Shown: positions 1 to 11,115, counted from the first letter of the stretch. The stretch is DNA of 64,000 nt from an uncultured Streptomyces sp. (GCF_947488945.1 NZ_CANLBS010000006.1:358616-422615), one strand, 5' to 3'. Made by a program: numbers and translations. The notes: generated by a model not told the origin, from the letters alone.

Positions 1-388
1 CGAACATCGCGCCCCGGTCCGCCGCCGCCAGCACGGCGATGGCGTTCGGCATGCCCTTGGCGTTGAGGGTGGTGCCGTCGATGGGGTCCACGGCGATGTC
101 GACCTCGGCGCCGGTGCCGTCACCGACGCGCTCACCGTTGAACAGCATGGGCGCTTCGTCCTTCTCGCCCTCGCCGATGACGACGACGCCGTTCATCGAG
201 ACGGTGGAGACGAGCGTCCGCATGGCCTTCACGGCGGCCCCGTCGGCGCCGATCTTGTCCCCGCGTCCGACCCAGCGTCCGGCGGCCATGGCGGCCGCCT
301 CGGTCACCCGGACGAGTTCCATGGCGAGGTTGCGGTCGGGGGCCTCGGGGGAGACCTCTAGCTGGGACGGCAGATGGTGCTCGGGCAT
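1..388 (-). CDS. glpX: Fructose-1,6-bisphosphatase class II, partial (5' part)
   Basis: N-terminal 129 residues of a class II (GlpX-type) fructose-1,6-bisphosphatase, which removes the 1-phosphate of fructose-1,6-bisphosphate in gluconeogenesis. The protein starts [10 protein letters not shown] and carries the family blocks around [11 protein letters not shown] and VDPIDGTTL, which hold metal- and phosphate-binding acidic residues. The ATG at 388 is the natural start. The gene runs off the left edge, so the C-terminal two thirds are not visible. It is divergent from the DUF4245 gene across a 143-bp gap that must hold both promoters. Confidence 0.95.
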   Translation of the reverse strand, partial: MPEHHLPSQLEVSPEAPDRNLAMELVRVTEAAAMAAGRWVGRGDKIGADGAAVKAMRTLVSTVSMNGVVVIGEGEKDEAPMLFNGERVGDGTGAEVDIAVDPIDGTTLNAKGMPNAIAVLAAADRGAMF

Positions 389-531
389 CGGAGCACACCT
401 TTCTGTACGGCGACGACCGGAATGGAGCGTGCTGCGACTCTATCGCCACGCCGATAGAATGAGCAGACCGCCCTACGGATGAGCGAAGGCCCCCCGTCCG
501 GTCGTCCACCCGCCCGTGCCACCATGGGGCC

Positions 532-1053
532 GTGGCAAGCAAGCGTGGCAAGCAGACAGTGCGGGACATGTTCCTGTCGTTGGTGTTGATCGTCGCCGCG
601 GCGGGCGTCATCTACGTCTTCGTCCCGCACGACGACTCCGGCGACCCCGTGCGGGCGGTCGACTACCGGGTGGAACTGGCGACGGCCCGGCGCGCGGCCC
701 CGTACCAGGTGGTCGCCCCGGCCGGTCTCGGCGCGGACTGGAAGGCGACCTCGGTGTCCTACGAGGGCGACGACGGCGCCAACTGGCACCTCGGCTTCCT
801 CGACCCGGACGGCAAGTACGTCGCGGTGGAGCAGTCCACGGCCCCCGCCAAGACCTACCTCCCCGACGTCACGCAGGACGCCAAGAACACCGGACGCACG
901 GAGACCGTCGCCGGTCAGGAGTGGCAGCACTGGACGGGCGACAAGTACGACGCCCTGGTGCTGAAGAGCGAAGGCTCGACCACCGTGGTGACCGGCTCGG
1001 CCCCCACGGCGCGGCTCGTGGAGATGGCTGCCGCGCTCAAGTCCGACGCCTGA
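532..1053 (+). CDS. DUF4245 family membrane-anchored protein
   Basis: 173 residues: a short basic N-terminus, one transmembrane segment (about residues 13-31), then an extracytoplasmic domain of the DUF4245 type. Such proteins sit next to glpX in many actinomycetes; their function is unknown. The start is GTG at 532. The gene converges on the nitroreductase gene, with a hairpin terminator between them. Confidence 0.85.
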   Translation: MASKRGKQTVRDMFLSLVLIVAAAGVIYVFVPHDDSGDPVRAVDYRVELATARRAAPYQVVAPAGLGADWKATSVSYEGDDGANWHLGFLDPDGKYVAVEQSTAPAKTYLPDVTQDAKNTGRTETVAGQEWQHWTGDKYDALVLKSEGSTTVVTGSAPTARLVEMAAALKSDA

Positions 1054-1201
1054 CCGACAGCCGTCCGACCGCCGGTCGCCCGACCGGCAGCCGCCTGGCC
1101 GTTGACCACCGGCCGGTGGCCGCCGGACGCGGGCACGTCCAGGGTCTTCGTACGTCCGATCCGTCCACCCGTCGCCCCCCGCCGGGGCGGTGGGCGCGAA
1201 A

Positions 1202-1242
1202 GAGCCCCGGTCCGCCACGTCGTGCGTGGCGGACCGGGGCTC
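1202..1242. terminator. Bidirectional hairpin terminator
   Basis: Perfect 18-bp stem (1202-1219 with 1225-1242) and a 5-nt loop between two convergent genes. There is no T-tract, as is usual in streptomycetes. Confidence 0.8.
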
Positions 1243-1296
1243 CGTGCGTGCGCGGCCGGGCGGCGCGGCCCGGCTTTGCGCGGTGGGGCGGTGGGA

Positions 1297-1887
1297 TCAG
1301 ACGGTGGTGACGACCTCGTCGTAGGAGAGGCGCGGCAGGCGCGGGAACCAGGCGTCCTCGCCCGGCTTGCCGATGTTCACGACCATGAGGAGCTTGTGGT
1401 CGCCGTCCAGGAACTCCTTCTCGATGCCCGCGGCGTCGAAGCCGGTCATCGGGCCGGCGGCCAGGCCGGCGGCGCGGACGCCGATGATGAAGTAGGCGGC
1501 CTGGAGGGCGGCGTTCAGCGTGGCGGACTGCTCGCGGACCGGGCGCTCGGAGAAGAACGCGTCCTTGGCCTGCGGGAAGTGCGGCAGGAGCGCCGGGAGT
1601 TCCTCGTGGAACTCGTTGTCCGCGGCCAGGATCGCGACCAGCGGGGCCGTGGTGGTCTTCGGGCGGTTGCCCTCGGCCATGTGCTGCACGAGGCGCTCGC
1701 GGCCCTCGGCGGAGCGGACCAGGACGACCCGCAGCGGCGACTGGTTGAAGGCGGTCGGGCCGAACTTGACCAGGTCGTAGATCGCCTGGACCTGCTCGTC
1801 GGTCACCGGCTCGTCGGAGAAGGTGTTGGCGGTGCGGGCCTCACGGAAGAGGAGGTCCTGAGCGGCGGGGTCGAGAACGAGGGACAT
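1297..1887 (-). CDS. Nitroreductase family protein (malonic semialdehyde reductase, RutE-like)
   Basis: 196-residue flavin-dependent nitroreductase-fold protein. Motifs typical of the RutE/HadB group are present: an N-terminal RTANTFSDEPV, FGPTAFNQSPLR (FMN and substrate contacts) and a central GPMTGFDAAG. The expected reaction is NAD(P)H-dependent reduction of malonic semialdehyde or related substrates; the true substrate cannot be told from sequence. I chose the ATG at 1887 because the family starts just before this point; an upstream in-frame start at 1935 would add 16 unconserved residues. Confidence 0.85.
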   Translation of the reverse strand: MSLVLDPAAQDLLFREARTANTFSDEPVTDEQVQAIYDLVKFGPTAFNQSPLRVVLVRSAEGRERLVQHMAEGNRPKTTTAPLVAILAADNEFHEELPALLPHFPQAKDAFFSERPVREQSATLNAALQAAYFIIGVRAAGLAAGPMTGFDAAGIEKEFLDGDHKLLMVVNIGKPGEDAWFPRLPRLSYDEVVTTV

Positions 1888-2054
1888 CGTGCGAACTACC
1901 TTCCGGACAAACGGGGGATCAAGCGATGGGATCACCGTAACCCAGAGATAGGTTAACTTTCAACTAAGTGTCCGGATGGGTGACGCACGCCACAGCCCGG
2001 TGTCCTGATCCCCACAGCGTCGGTGCCGGCCCAGTCGGCCAGGGTCGGTCCCGG

Positions 2055-2156
2055 CCAGTCCTGGGCCGCAGCCAGTCCCGGGTCCCGGTGAGCCCTCGGC
2101 CGCAGTCGTTCCTCGGACGCAGCCAGTCCTCGGCCGCAGTCAGTCCTCGGCGCCGG
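2055..2156. repeat. Degenerate 17-bp tandem repeat
   Basis: Five to six imperfect copies of a unit close to CCAGTCCTCGGCCGCAG run from downstream of xseB into its last codons. The xseB stop codon lies inside the final copy. Confidence 0.7.
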
Positions 2157-2403
2157 AGGGAAGCGCGGCCTCGTCCTCCGGTCGCGCCAAGGCGGCGTCG
2201 AGGCGGGCGCGGGCCCCCTCCAGCCAGTGCCGGCAGACCCGCGCCAGCTCCTCGCCGCGCTCCCAGAGCGCCAGCGAGTCCTCCAGCGTCGTACCGCCGG
2301 CCTCCAGCCTGCGCACGACCTCGATCAACTCGTCCCGCGCCTGCTCGTAACCCAGCGTGCCGGCCCCGCCCGCGGCGGCGGCCGTCGTCCCGTCGTCCGT
2401 CAT
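2140..2403 (-). CDS. xseB: Exodeoxyribonuclease VII small subunit
   Basis: 87-residue small subunit of exonuclease VII, which binds XseA and helps degrade single-stranded DNA from both ends. The conserved core is visible: [19 protein letters not shown] followed by [14 protein letters not shown]. The start MTDDGT (ATG at 2403) fits the family; upstream in-frame sequence belongs to the antisense of the xseA region. It lies 67 bp downstream of xseA in the same operon. Confidence 0.95.
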   Translation of the reverse strand: MTDDGTTAAAAGGAGTLGYEQARDELIEVVRRLEAGGTTLEDSLALWERGEELARVCRHWLEGARARLDAALARPEDEAALPSGAED

Positions 2404-2470
2404 GCGCTCCACCCTATGCGCGGCCACCGACAACCGGTGCCGTACGGCGACGGGCCGTGCGACCCGCCGC

Positions 2471-3682
2471 TCACTCCTCCACCCGGACCGCGAACTCGCC
2501 CCCGGACACCCGCGCCCGGAGCGTGTCACCGGGCGCGCCGGCGTCCTCGGGGGAGCGCACCACATGGCCGTCCGGTCGCTGGAGGACCGCGTAACCGCGC
2601 TCCAGCGTGGCGGCCGGCGACAGGGACACCACGCGTGCGAGCGTGTGCGAGATCTCCGAGTCCGCGCGGTCCAGCAGATGTCCGAGCACCCGCCGGCTCC
2701 GCCCCAGCAGGGCGTCCACCTCCGCCTCCCGCTCGTCCACCAGCCGGTGCGGACGCTCCATCGACGGGCGGCCCAGCGCGTGCGCCAGCCCCCGCTCCTC
2801 CCGGTCCAGCAGCCCCCGCACGGTGCGCAGCGCCCGGTCCCGGAGCTGGCGCACCCGGTCCAGCTCCTCGCCCACGTCCGGCACGACCTTCTTCGCCGCG
2901 TCCGTCGGCGTCGACGCCCGTACGTCCGCGACCAGGTCCAGCAGCGGCGAGTCCGGCTCGTGCCCGATCGCCGACACCACCGGCGTACGGCACCCGGCGA
3001 CCGCGCGGACCAGCGCCTCGTCGGAGAACGGGAGCAGGTCCTCCACGCTGCCGCCGCCGCGCGCCACGATGATCACGTCCACCTCCGGCAGCGCGTCCAG
3101 CTCCTCGACCGCCCGCACCACCTGGGGGACCGCGTGCACGCCCTGCACCGCGGTGTTGCGCACCTCGAACCGCACCGCGGGCCACCGCCTGCGGGCGTTC
3201 TCCAGCACGTCACGCTCCGCGGCCGACGCCCGCCCGGAGACCAGGCCGACGAGCTGCGGCAGAAAGGGCAGAGGCTTCTTGCGGTCCAGCGCGAACAGTC
3301 CCTCGGCGGCGAGCGACTTCTTGAGCTGCTCCAGCCGCACCAGCAGCTCGCCGATGCCCACCGGCCGTATGTCGGTCGCCCGCAGCGAGAGCTGGCCGCG
3401 CGGGGCGTACCACTCCGGCTTGGCGAGGATCACCACCCGGGCGCCCTCGGTCACCACGTCCGCGATCCGGTCGAAGACCTGACGGAAGCACGTCACGCTG
3501 ACCGAGACGTCGTGCGCGGGGTCGCGCAGCGTCAGGAACACCACCCCGGCGCCCGGCCGGCGCGAGAGCTGCGTGATCTGCCCCTCGACCCAGATCGCGC
3601 CGAGCCGGTCGATCCACCCGCCGATGAGGCGCGACACCTCACCGACCGGCAGGGGAGCTTCCGCGGAAGTCTGGAGAGCCAT
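2471..3682 (-). CDS. xseA: Exodeoxyribonuclease VII large subunit
   Basis: 403-residue catalytic subunit of exonuclease VII. It has an N-terminal OB-fold (about residues 12-110, containing [12 protein letters not shown]) and the Exonuc_VII_L domain with the signature [10 protein letters not shown] and the conserved [13 protein letters not shown] segment. It acts with XseB in repair and recombination. The start is ATG at 3682 ([10 protein letters not shown]), which matches the usual N-terminus. Confidence 0.96.
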   Translation of the reverse strand: MALQTSAEAPLPVGEVSRLIGGWIDRLGAIWVEGQITQLSRRPGAGVVFLTLRDPAHDVSVSVTCFRQVFDRIADVVTEGARVVILAKPEWYAPRGQLSLRATDIRPVGIGELLVRLEQLKKSLAAEGLFALDRKKPLPFLPQLVGLVSGRASAAERDVLENARRRWPAVRFEVRNTAVQGVHAVPQVVRAVEELDALPEVDVIIVARGGGSVEDLLPFSDEALVRAVAGCRTPVVSAIGHEPDSPLLDLVADVRASTPTDAAKKVVPDVGEELDRVRQLRDRALRTVRGLLDREERGLAHALGRPSMERPHRLVDEREAEVDALLGRSRRVLGHLLDRADSEISHTLARVVSLSPAATLERGYAVLQRPDGHVVRSPEDAGAPGDTLRARVSGGEFAVRVEE

Positions 3683-3796
3683 ACGGGCGAGCGTATCGGG
3701 CCCCGCCGACAACGGCGCCGGCCCGCGGGCCCGCCTCCCGTCGCACGGCCGCGCCCTCCGGCCCGTGCTCTTCCGCCCCGGCCCACCCGAGCGGGC

Positions 3797-5191
3797 TCAC
3801 CGGGTCCTGGGTTCCTGCCCCGGCCCCACGAAGCCGCCGTCCGGACCACCCGGCCCCGGCCGCCGCCCCCACTGCGCCGCGAGCACCACCAGTCCCACGC
3901 CCAGCCAGCACAGCCCCACCACCTGGGCGGTGGCGGTCGCCTCCAGGATCACCGCGACCAGGACGGCCGCACCCACCACCGGCAGCACCACGTGCCGCCA
4001 CCACACCGGCGGCCCCTCCATCCGCCGGACGGCGAACCAGCCCACCACCGACGCGTGCAGCAGCACGAACGCGGTCAGCGCGCCCACGTTCACCACGGAC
4101 ACCAGGTGGTCCAGGCCGTCGTCCCGCCGGGCCGCCCACACCGCCGCCACCAGCGTCACGACCGCGGCGCAGCAGATCGCCGGCCGCGGCACACCCGACC
4201 CGGCGCCCACCCGCGCCAGGAACGACGGCAGCCGCCGTTCGCGGGCCATCGCGAACAGCAGCCGCCCCGCCGCCGCCTGGCCCGCCAGCGCGGCGAACGC
4301 GGCGCCGATCGCCTTCGACACCGCCACCAGGTCGTGCAGCCACGACCCCACCGACGCGTCCACCGCGTCGTAGAACGCCGAACCCTGCGCCTGCGGGTCC
4401 GCGGCCAGTTCCGTGGACGACACCGGCTCCAGCAGCGCCGCCAGATAGGACTGCACGACGAACAGCGCACCCGCCATGACCAGGCAGAACAGCACCGCCC
4501 GCGCCACCTTCGCCGAACCGCCGGTGACCTCCTCCGCGAAGGACGCGATCGCGTCGAACCCGAGGTACGAGAGCACCGCCACCGAGACCGCCCCCACCAC
4601 CGCCGTCGCCGAGAAACCCGAGTCCCCCGTCAGCGGCGACAGCCAGCCGCGCTGCGCCCCGTCCCGTACGAGCACCACCACGGCGGACACCACGAACACC
4701 AGCAGCACCGCGATCTCCATGGCGAGCACCGCGAACCCCACCCGCGCGGCCGCCCGCACCCCCCGCAGGTTGAGCAGGGTCGTCACCACCACCGCGATCG
4801 TCGTCCACACCCACCGCGACACCTCGGGGACCAGCGCGTTCATCGCGATGCCGGAGAAGAGGTAGGCGACCGCCGGGATCAGCAGGTAGTCGAGCATCGC
4901 CATCCACCCCGCAATGAACCCGGGTCCCTCGCCGAGCCCCTTGCGGGCGTACGCGAACACCGAGCCGGCCTGCGGGGCGACCCGCACCATCTGCGCGTAA
5001 CTGAAGGCGGTGAAGGCCATCACGACCGTCGCCACGACGTAGACCAGTGCCACCGCGCCGCCCGACTTCGCGTCGAGCGTCCCGAACACGCCGACCGGGG
5101 CCATCGGGGCGATGAACAGCAGCCCGTACACCACCAGGTCCCGGAACCCCAGAGTCCGCCGCAGTGCCTGTTCCGTGCTGCTTCCCGACAT
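3797..5191 (-). CDS. APC-family amino-acid permease
   Basis: 464-residue integral membrane protein with about 12 hydrophobic segments. It has the APC-superfamily features: an N-terminal [20 protein letters not shown] helix, [18 protein letters not shown] after TM2, and [15 protein letters not shown] in TM6. It should import an amino acid or amine with a proton; the substrate is not evident. The ATG at 5191 (MSGSSTEQ) was chosen over an upstream TTG/GTG region with no family resemblance. The Pro/Gly-rich C-terminal tail is cytoplasmic. Confidence 0.9.
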   Translation of the reverse strand: MSGSSTEQALRRTLGFRDLVVYGLLFIAPMAPVGVFGTLDAKSGGAVALVYVVATVVMAFTAFSYAQMVRVAPQAGSVFAYARKGLGEGPGFIAGWMAMLDYLLIPAVAYLFSGIAMNALVPEVSRWVWTTIAVVVTTLLNLRGVRAAARVGFAVLAMEIAVLLVFVVSAVVVLVRDGAQRGWLSPLTGDSGFSATAVVGAVSVAVLSYLGFDAIASFAEEVTGGSAKVARAVLFCLVMAGALFVVQSYLAALLEPVSSTELAADPQAQGSAFYDAVDASVGSWLHDLVAVSKAIGAAFAALAGQAAAGRLLFAMARERRLPSFLARVGAGSGVPRPAICCAAVVTLVAAVWAARRDDGLDHLVSVVNVGALTAFVLLHASVVGWFAVRRMEGPPVWWRHVVLPVVGAAVLVAVILEATATAQVVGLCWLGVGLVVLAAQWGRRPGPGGPDGGFVGPGQEPRTR

Positions 5192-5279
5192 CCGCCACCC
5201 TCGCCTTCGGTACCGACACACACGTGAAGATCAGTCTCGCCAACCGGGCGACCCCGCGCCTGTCCGGTACGGCCTTACG

Positions 5280-6269
5280 ATGGGACGCATGACCGCAACC
5301 CCAGCCCGCCGTGTCCTGCTCGCCGCTCCCCGTGGCTACTGCGCGGGCGTGGACCGTGCCGTGATCGCCGTCGAGAAGGCCCTGGAGCAGTACGGGGCCC
5401 CGATCTACGTACGCCACGAGATCGTGCACAACAAGTACGTCGTCAAGACCCTGGAGAAGAAGGGCGCGATCTTCGTCGACGTCACGGCCGAGGTGCCCGA
5501 GGGCTCCATCGTGATGTTCTCCGCCCACGGGGTCGCGCCGACCGTCCACGCGGAGGCCGCCGAGCGCAAGCTCGCCACCATCGACGCCACCTGCCCGCTG
5601 GTCACCAAGGTCCACAAGGAAGCCGTCCGCTACGCCAAGGAGGACTACGACATCCTCCTGATCGGCCACGAGGGCCACGAAGAGGTCATCGGGACGAGCG
5701 GCGAGGCCCCCGACCACATCACGCTGGTCGACGGCCCGGACGACGTCGCGGGCGTCGAGGTCCGCGACGAGTCGAAGGTCGTCTGGCTCTCCCAGACCAC
5801 CCTCTCCGTCGACGAGACGATGGAGACCGTCGGCGCGCTCAAGCAGAAGTTCCCCAACCTCCTCTCGCCGCCCAGCGACGACATCTGCTACGCCACGCAG
5901 AACCGCCAGATCGCGGTGAAGAAGCTGGCCGAGGACGCCGAACTGGTGATCGTCGTCGGCTCCAGGAACTCCTCCAACTCGATCCGGATGGTCGAGGTCG
6001 CCCTCGACGCCGGCGCGCCCGCCGCCCACCTCGTGGACGCCGCGGACGAGATCGACGAGAGCTGGCTGGAGGGCGTCACCACGGTCGGCCTGACCTCCGG
6101 CGCCTCCGTCCCGGACGTGCTGGTCGAAGGCGTCCTGGAGTGGCTCGGCGAGCGCGGTTACGGCGACGTCGAGACGGTGAAGACGGCCGAGGAGTCGATC
6201 ACCTTCTCGCTTCCCAAGGAGCTCCGCCGCGACCTGCGCGCCGAGGCCGCCGCCCTGTCGCAGCGGTAA
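5280..6269 (+). CDS. ispH: 4-hydroxy-3-methylbut-2-enyl diphosphate reductase
   Basis: IspH (LytB), the last enzyme of the MEP isoprenoid pathway. It is an iron-sulfur enzyme that converts HMBPP to IPP and DMAPP. About 329 residues. The three cluster cysteines are in [24 protein letters not shown] and [11 protein letters not shown], and the GSRNSSNS and TSGASVPD substrate-binding motifs are intact. The start is ATG at 5280 (MGRMTATPA) or ATG 9 nt later at 5289. It is divergent from the permease. Confidence 0.97.
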   Translation: MGRMTATPARRVLLAAPRGYCAGVDRAVIAVEKALEQYGAPIYVRHEIVHNKYVVKTLEKKGAIFVDVTAEVPEGSIVMFSAHGVAPTVHAEAAERKLATIDATCPLVTKVHKEAVRYAKEDYDILLIGHEGHEEVIGTSGEAPDHITLVDGPDDVAGVEVRDESKVVWLSQTTLSVDETMETVGALKQKFPNLLSPPSDDICYATQNRQIAVKKLAEDAELVIVVGSRNSSNSIRMVEVALDAGAPAAHLVDAADEIDESWLEGVTTVGLTSGASVPDVLVEGVLEWLGERGYGDVETVKTAEESITFSLPKELRRDLRAEAAALSQR

Positions 6270-6284
6270 CCCGCACCCCGCCCC

Positions 6285-6320
6285 GAGGCCCTCCCGCGGC
6301 ATGTGACCGGGAGGGCCCTC
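6285..6320. terminator. Hairpin terminator after ispH
   Basis: GAGGCCCTCCCG pairs with CGGGAGGGCCCTC (one bulge) shortly after the ispH stop codon, with no clear T-tract. Confidence 0.65.
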
Positions 6321-6450
6321 GCGCGCCGTGCCGCGGGCTCCTCGGGCGCGGGTGTTCCCGACCACGGCCCGTACACCCGCGGCGCGCCGCCCGTGGCGGT
6401 TCTGTGCCCTCCGGGCGTGCGTGGGGGGCCGCTGCCCTTACCGTGGTGCC

Positions 6451-7200
6451 ATGGAGATCTTTGGTGTGGACATCGGCGGATCCGGGATCAAGGGCGCTCC
6501 CGTGGATCTGGACCGCGGGGACCTGGCGCAGGAACGGCACAAGGTGCTGACCCCGCACCCGGCCACCCCGAAGGACGTGGTCGGAGCCGTGGCCGAGGTC
6601 GTGGGGCACTTCGACTGGAAGGGGCCGGTCGGCATCACCTTCCCCGGCGTCGTCACCGACGGCGTCACCAGGACCGCGGCCAACGTCGACAAGGGATGGA
6701 TCGACACCGATGCGCGCTCCCTGCTGAGCGACAAGCTCGGCTGCCCCGTGACGATCCTCAACGACGCCGACGCGGCCGGGGTCGCCGAGATGACCTTCGG
6801 CGCGGGCAAGGACCGCAAGGGCACCGTGATCATGCTGACCTTCGGCACGGGCATCGGCAGCGCCCTCTTCGTCGACGGCCACCTGGTGCCCAACACCGAG
6901 CTGGGCCACCTGGAGCTGAACGGCCACGACGCCGAGAAGCACGCCTCCACGAAGGCCAAGGAGGACCACGACCTGAGCTGGCCGCACTGGGCGCACCGGG
7001 TGCAGAAGTACCTCGCGCACGTCGAGATGCTCTTCTCGCCCGAACTGTTCATCATCGGCGGCGGGGTGAGCCGCAAGGCCGACAAGTTCCTTCCGCTGAT
7101 CGAAGGCGTGCGGGCCGAGATGGTCCCCGCCCAGCTGCAGAACAACGCCGGCATCGTGGGAGCGGCGATGGCCGCGGCGGAGGACCACCGGCAGAAGTAG
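6451..7200 (+). CDS. ppgK: Polyphosphate glucokinase
   Basis: 249-residue ROK-family kinase that phosphorylates glucose with polyphosphate or ATP, an actinobacterial trait. Motifs: GVDIGGSGIKGAPVD (phosphate loop), ITFPGVV, NDADAAGVAE (catalytic Asp), TFGTGIGSAL and a C-terminal IIGGGVSRKADKF. ATG at 6451. Confidence 0.96.
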   Translation: MEIFGVDIGGSGIKGAPVDLDRGDLAQERHKVLTPHPATPKDVVGAVAEVVGHFDWKGPVGITFPGVVTDGVTRTAANVDKGWIDTDARSLLSDKLGCPVTILNDADAAGVAEMTFGAGKDRKGTVIMLTFGTGIGSALFVDGHLVPNTELGHLELNGHDAEKHASTKAKEDHDLSWPHWAHRVQKYLAHVEMLFSPELFIIGGGVSRKADKFLPLIEGVRAEMVPAQLQNNAGIVGAAMAAAEDHRQK

Positions 7201-7277
7201 CGCCGGGCGCGGGCAGCCGGAGCTCGCGGCGGGGACTCGCGGTTACGCGCTCAGGCCGATGCGCCGAAACGCGGAAG

Positions 7278-7319
7278 GCGGGGCGGGACCCTCTCGAACA
7301 GGGTTCCCGCCCCGCTTTT
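7278..7319. terminator. Hairpin terminator between ppgK and the DUF6542 gene
   Basis: A G+C-rich stem (about 15 bp with one bulge), GCGGGGCGGGA against TCCCGCCCCGC, followed by TTTT on the plus strand. It sits between convergent genes and may act on both. Confidence 0.75.
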
Positions 7320-7422
7320 GTGCCTTTGTGGCGTCCGCGCCCGGCGTCGGTGCCGCGCCCCCGGTGTTCCCCGGTGGCGTCCCGTGTTCCCAGGCGTTCC
7401 CCGTGGCGCCCGGTGTCATCTG

Positions 7423-8205
7423 CTACCGCCGGGAGGTGCGGCGTGACGGCCGGGCGGCGGCCGGAGCGGGCGCGGGGCCGCGGCCGGCGGCGGAAGCGGG
7501 CTTGGCGGGGGCGCCGCCGCGGGCCGGCCGGTCGGCCGCCGTGCCCCGCGACCCGCCACCACCGCCCGCCGCGCGCGCGGCTGTGGCGCCGGGGGAACCC
7601 GCATCCGTCCGCAGGGCCTCGACGGCCCGCAGATACTGCCGCTCCCGCATCTGCCGGACCTTGCGCACCGTGGCGATCAGCCCGGCGACCAGCGTGCCCC
7701 CGTACAGCCAGCCGGCGTGCACGGCGAGCGCGGTCACCACGGCCATGGTCTGCCCACCGAGGCCGCCGGAGCCGCCCGCGATCGGGACGACGCCGACGGC
7801 GAACGCGATCGGCACGCCGATCGGTGCCGTCACCAGGTCGGCGGGGCGTACCCAGAGCGCGGTGAGCGCGCAGACCGGCAGGAACATCAGCCCGAGGACC
7901 AGAGGAGCGTCGTCGAAGAGCAGGTGGTCCACGCAGCCCAGCAGGAACATCGCCGTGGCGGCGAACAGACCGGCGCCGATGCCGGTGAGCCGGGGGTTGG
8001 GGAAACGGCGCAGCAGCGGCGCGAGCGGCGCCAGGGCCCGCGCGCCGCGCTCGCCCGCCCGGCTCGACGCCCGGTAGACGGCGGCGCTGTCGACGGACGG
8101 GCCGTCGTCCGCGCCGGCGCGCGACGGGGACGCGGGCGACGCCGGTGCGGGCGAAGCCTGCGGGGGGCGGTTCCGCTGCGGGGGACGAGTCCTGGGCTGC
8201 TCCAC
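7423..8205 (-). CDS. DUF6542 domain membrane protein
   Basis: 260-residue protein with a Pro/Arg-rich cytoplasmic N-terminus (about 75 residues), four hydrophobic segments in the middle (residues about 80-190), a conserved RKVRQMRERQYLRAVEALR block, and an Ala/Pro/Arg-rich tail. It matches proteins called DUF6542 found between ppgK and ychF in streptomycetes. Function unknown. GTG at 8205 (VEQPRTRPP) is the most likely start; there is no clear ribosome-binding site. Confidence 0.75.
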   Translation of the reverse strand: MEQPRTRPPQRNRPPQASPAPASPASPSRAGADDGPSVDSAAVYRASSRAGERGARALAPLAPLLRRFPNPRLTGIGAGLFAATAMFLLGCVDHLLFDDAPLVLGLMFLPVCALTALWVRPADLVTAPIGVPIAFAVGVVPIAGGSGGLGGQTMAVVTALAVHAGWLYGGTLVAGLIATVRKVRQMRERQYLRAVEALRTDAGSPGATAARAAGGGGGSRGTAADRPARGGAPAKPASAAGRGPAPAPAAARPSRRTSRR

Positions 8206-8369
8206 CTGGACAACGTAGGTCGCCGGAGGCCGGTCGGCGGGCCCGGGACACGCGCTTTGGCCGAGCTTGGGGGTGCGTTCGACGCCACACGGCCGTACCC
8301 GCCGGATGTTCGAGCCGCGGGTTCCGCCGAGGCGGCGCGGCACTTGGCGTAGGCGGGAGGACGCCGGGG

Positions 8370-8592
8370 CGGGCGGGGGAGGCGTCAGGCCGGGGCGGGA
8401 CGGCACCAGGCCGAGGCTGGGGGAAGGGACGACGCCAGCCCGCGGGGCGGGGCGGTACCCGGCCGGGGCGGGACGGCGCCGGGCCGGGGTGGGACGGCAC
8501 CAGGGTGAGGTCGGGGGCGGGACGACGGCAGGCCGTGGGCGAGACGGCACCAGGCCGCGGGGCGGGACGGCGCCGGGGCGGGGTGGGACGGA
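8370..8592. repeat. G-rich degenerate repeat tract upstream of ychF
   Basis: About seven imperfect copies of a 25-30 bp unit containing GGGCGGGACGGCACC fill the 490-bp gap between the DUF6542 gene and ychF. No gene is supported here. Runs of G on the plus strand could form G-quadruplexes in the nascent strand; that is inference. Confidence 0.6.
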
Positions 8593-8697
8593 GGACCCGT
8601 GACCGAGGAGGCGGGGCCGCCCGTAAACTGGAGAATCGGTCCCCTTCCGGGCCCGGCCCGGACAGCTCCCCTCTCCTCACTCCAGGAAGTCGCCAAC

Positions 8698-9786
<1,089 letters not shown>

Positions 9787-9835
9787 CGGGTGACATACCA
9801 CCACGTCGCTGATCTGGCAAATGTGCAGGTCAGAT

Positions 9836-9872
9836 GGGGTCCGATCCTTCGGGGTCGGGCCCCTAGTTTTTT
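9836..9872 (+). terminator. Intrinsic terminator of ychF
   Basis: 12-bp stem (GGGGTCCGATCC against GGGTCGGGCCCC, two G-T pairs) with a TTC-G loop, followed by TAGTTTTTT. This is a canonical factor-independent terminator and the last clearly chromosomal feature before the accessory region. Confidence 0.85.
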
Positions 9873-9873
9873 C

Positions 9874-9960
9874 CCGTGCTGGATCGGTGCTGGATAATCT
9901 GACCCCTCGTCACCTGTCATCACCCCTCATCACCCGCACCGTGCTGGATCGGTGCTGGAT
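9874..9960. repeat. 22-bp direct repeat at the left edge of the accessory region
   Basis: The 22-mer beginning CCGTGCTGGATC occurs at 9874-9895 and again at 9939-9960. Each copy itself contains GTGCTGGAT twice, 11 bp apart. It lies just after the ychF terminator, where gene content switches from core to accessory. It could be an attachment-site remnant or recombinase-binding repeats. No tRNA gene is visible next to it. Confidence 0.55.
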
Positions 9961-10121
9961 CCTGGAGAGGCTCCTCAAGACCCTGTGGTGGCAGTCGTGA
10001 AGAGGGATAAAAGTGCGCGGTCGAGCGATCCGCACACACTTCTTTCACGGCCGCGAGGCCGCTCACGGAAACAAACCTGTGCTCACTCGGCGTTGATGAA
10101 CTCTGAGCCGAGGAGGGGAAG

Positions 10122-11009
10122 GTGTCGGGCCTGAAGCTGTTCAACACAAAAGGCGGCGTGACCGAGGTCACGCCGCATCTTGCTGATGTCGAGGCGGATG
10201 TGCAGGGTTTTGTCGAGGCGCACATGGAGATGCTGCTGGGGGTGCGGTTCCTGGCGAGCGAGTACAGCACCGGACCGTTGCACGGGGGCCGGATCGACTC
10301 GCTCGGGTTGGACGAGAACGGCTCTCCGGTCATCGTCGAGTACAAGCGGGGCACCGATGCCGGCGTAATCCATCAAGGATTGTTCTACCTGGCGTGGCTG
10401 ATGGACCACCGGGCGGAGTTCGAGCACATGGTCCGCGACCGACTCGGGGTGACGGCCGCGTCCCAGGTCCTTTGGAGCGGCCCGCGCCTGATCTGTATCG
10501 CCGGAGACTACACGCGCTACGACGTGCATGCCGTGCGTGAGCACCGGCGGTCGATCGACTTGGTCCGCTACCGACTCTTCGGCAGCGACCTGCTCGGGCT
10601 TGAGACCGTGGCGTCGGTGAGCGGCGGCATGCGGGCGGCCCGTCGGGTGCGCCGGCAGGCGGTTGCCCGGGCAGCGGCCGACGTCCAAGGCGCGCCGATG
10701 GTGGAACTGGCGGGCGCGGTGGACGAGGTGCTGCTCGGGCTCGGGGACGGCGTGAAGCGTGTCGAGCGCAAGACGTACCAGGCGTACCAGCGGCTGCGGA
10801 ACTTCGCTTGCCTGTGCCCCCCGCAGCGCAGCAAGGTGCTTGTCTACTTGAAGGTCGATCCGAAGGGTGTCGACCTCGTCCCGGGCTTCACTCGGGACGT
10901 GTCCGGGCTCGGTCACCACGGGACGGGCGACCTGGAGGTGCAGCTGCGTACTCCACGGGACGTGGAGCGGGCACAGGAACTGTTCCGGGCGAGCTACGCA
11001 GCAGCGTGA
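10122..11009 (+). CDS. DUF5655 protein with NucS-like PD-(D/E)xK nuclease fold
   Basis: 295 residues. The N-terminal half has the layout of the NucS/DUF91-type restriction-endonuclease fold: D59 in GGRIDSLG, then E73 and K75 in VIVEYKRG, and a QGLFYLAWLMDH helix. The C-terminal half resembles the DUF5655 domain (VDEVLLGLGDGV followed by KTYQAYQRLRNFACL). Proteins of this build are widespread, often in mobile or defence-rich DNA; the substrate is unknown. GTG start at 10122 behind AGGAGG. It stands alone on the plus strand. Confidence 0.8.
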   Translation: MSGLKLFNTKGGVTEVTPHLADVEADVQGFVEAHMEMLLGVRFLASEYSTGPLHGGRIDSLGLDENGSPVIVEYKRGTDAGVIHQGLFYLAWLMDHRAEFEHMVRDRLGVTAASQVLWSGPRLICIAGDYTRYDVHAVREHRRSIDLVRYRLFGSDLLGLETVASVSGGMRAARRVRRQAVARAAADVQGAPMVELAGAVDEVLLGLGDGVKRVERKTYQAYQRLRNFACLCPPQRSKVLVYLKVDPKGVDLVPGFTRDVSGLGHHGTGDLEVQLRTPRDVERAQELFRASYAAA

Positions 11010-11115
11010 TCGCCTGCCATGCCTCTCGGGCGTGGCCGCTTCATGGCTGTTCTGCGGTCGTGGGGACGATGCCTTTCGACGTGCGGGTGGGACGTGGCGG
11101 TGGACTATCAATGAT

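Noticed and set aside
2357..5227. A 956-codon plus-strand open frame
   Set aside because: It is antisense to xseB, xseA and the permease, rich in Arg/His/Pro, and an artefact of high-GC third positions.
3639..6365. A 908-codon minus-strand open frame
   Set aside because: It runs antisense to ispH and out of frame through the permease gene; no domain makes sense.
9874..9960. Direct repeats as a CRISPR array
   Set aside because: Only two copies with nested shorter repeats, no array of regular spacers and no cas genes.
9787..10121. A tRNA gene as integration target
   Set aside because: No cloverleaf could be assembled; the stem at 9836-9863 with a T-tract is a terminator.
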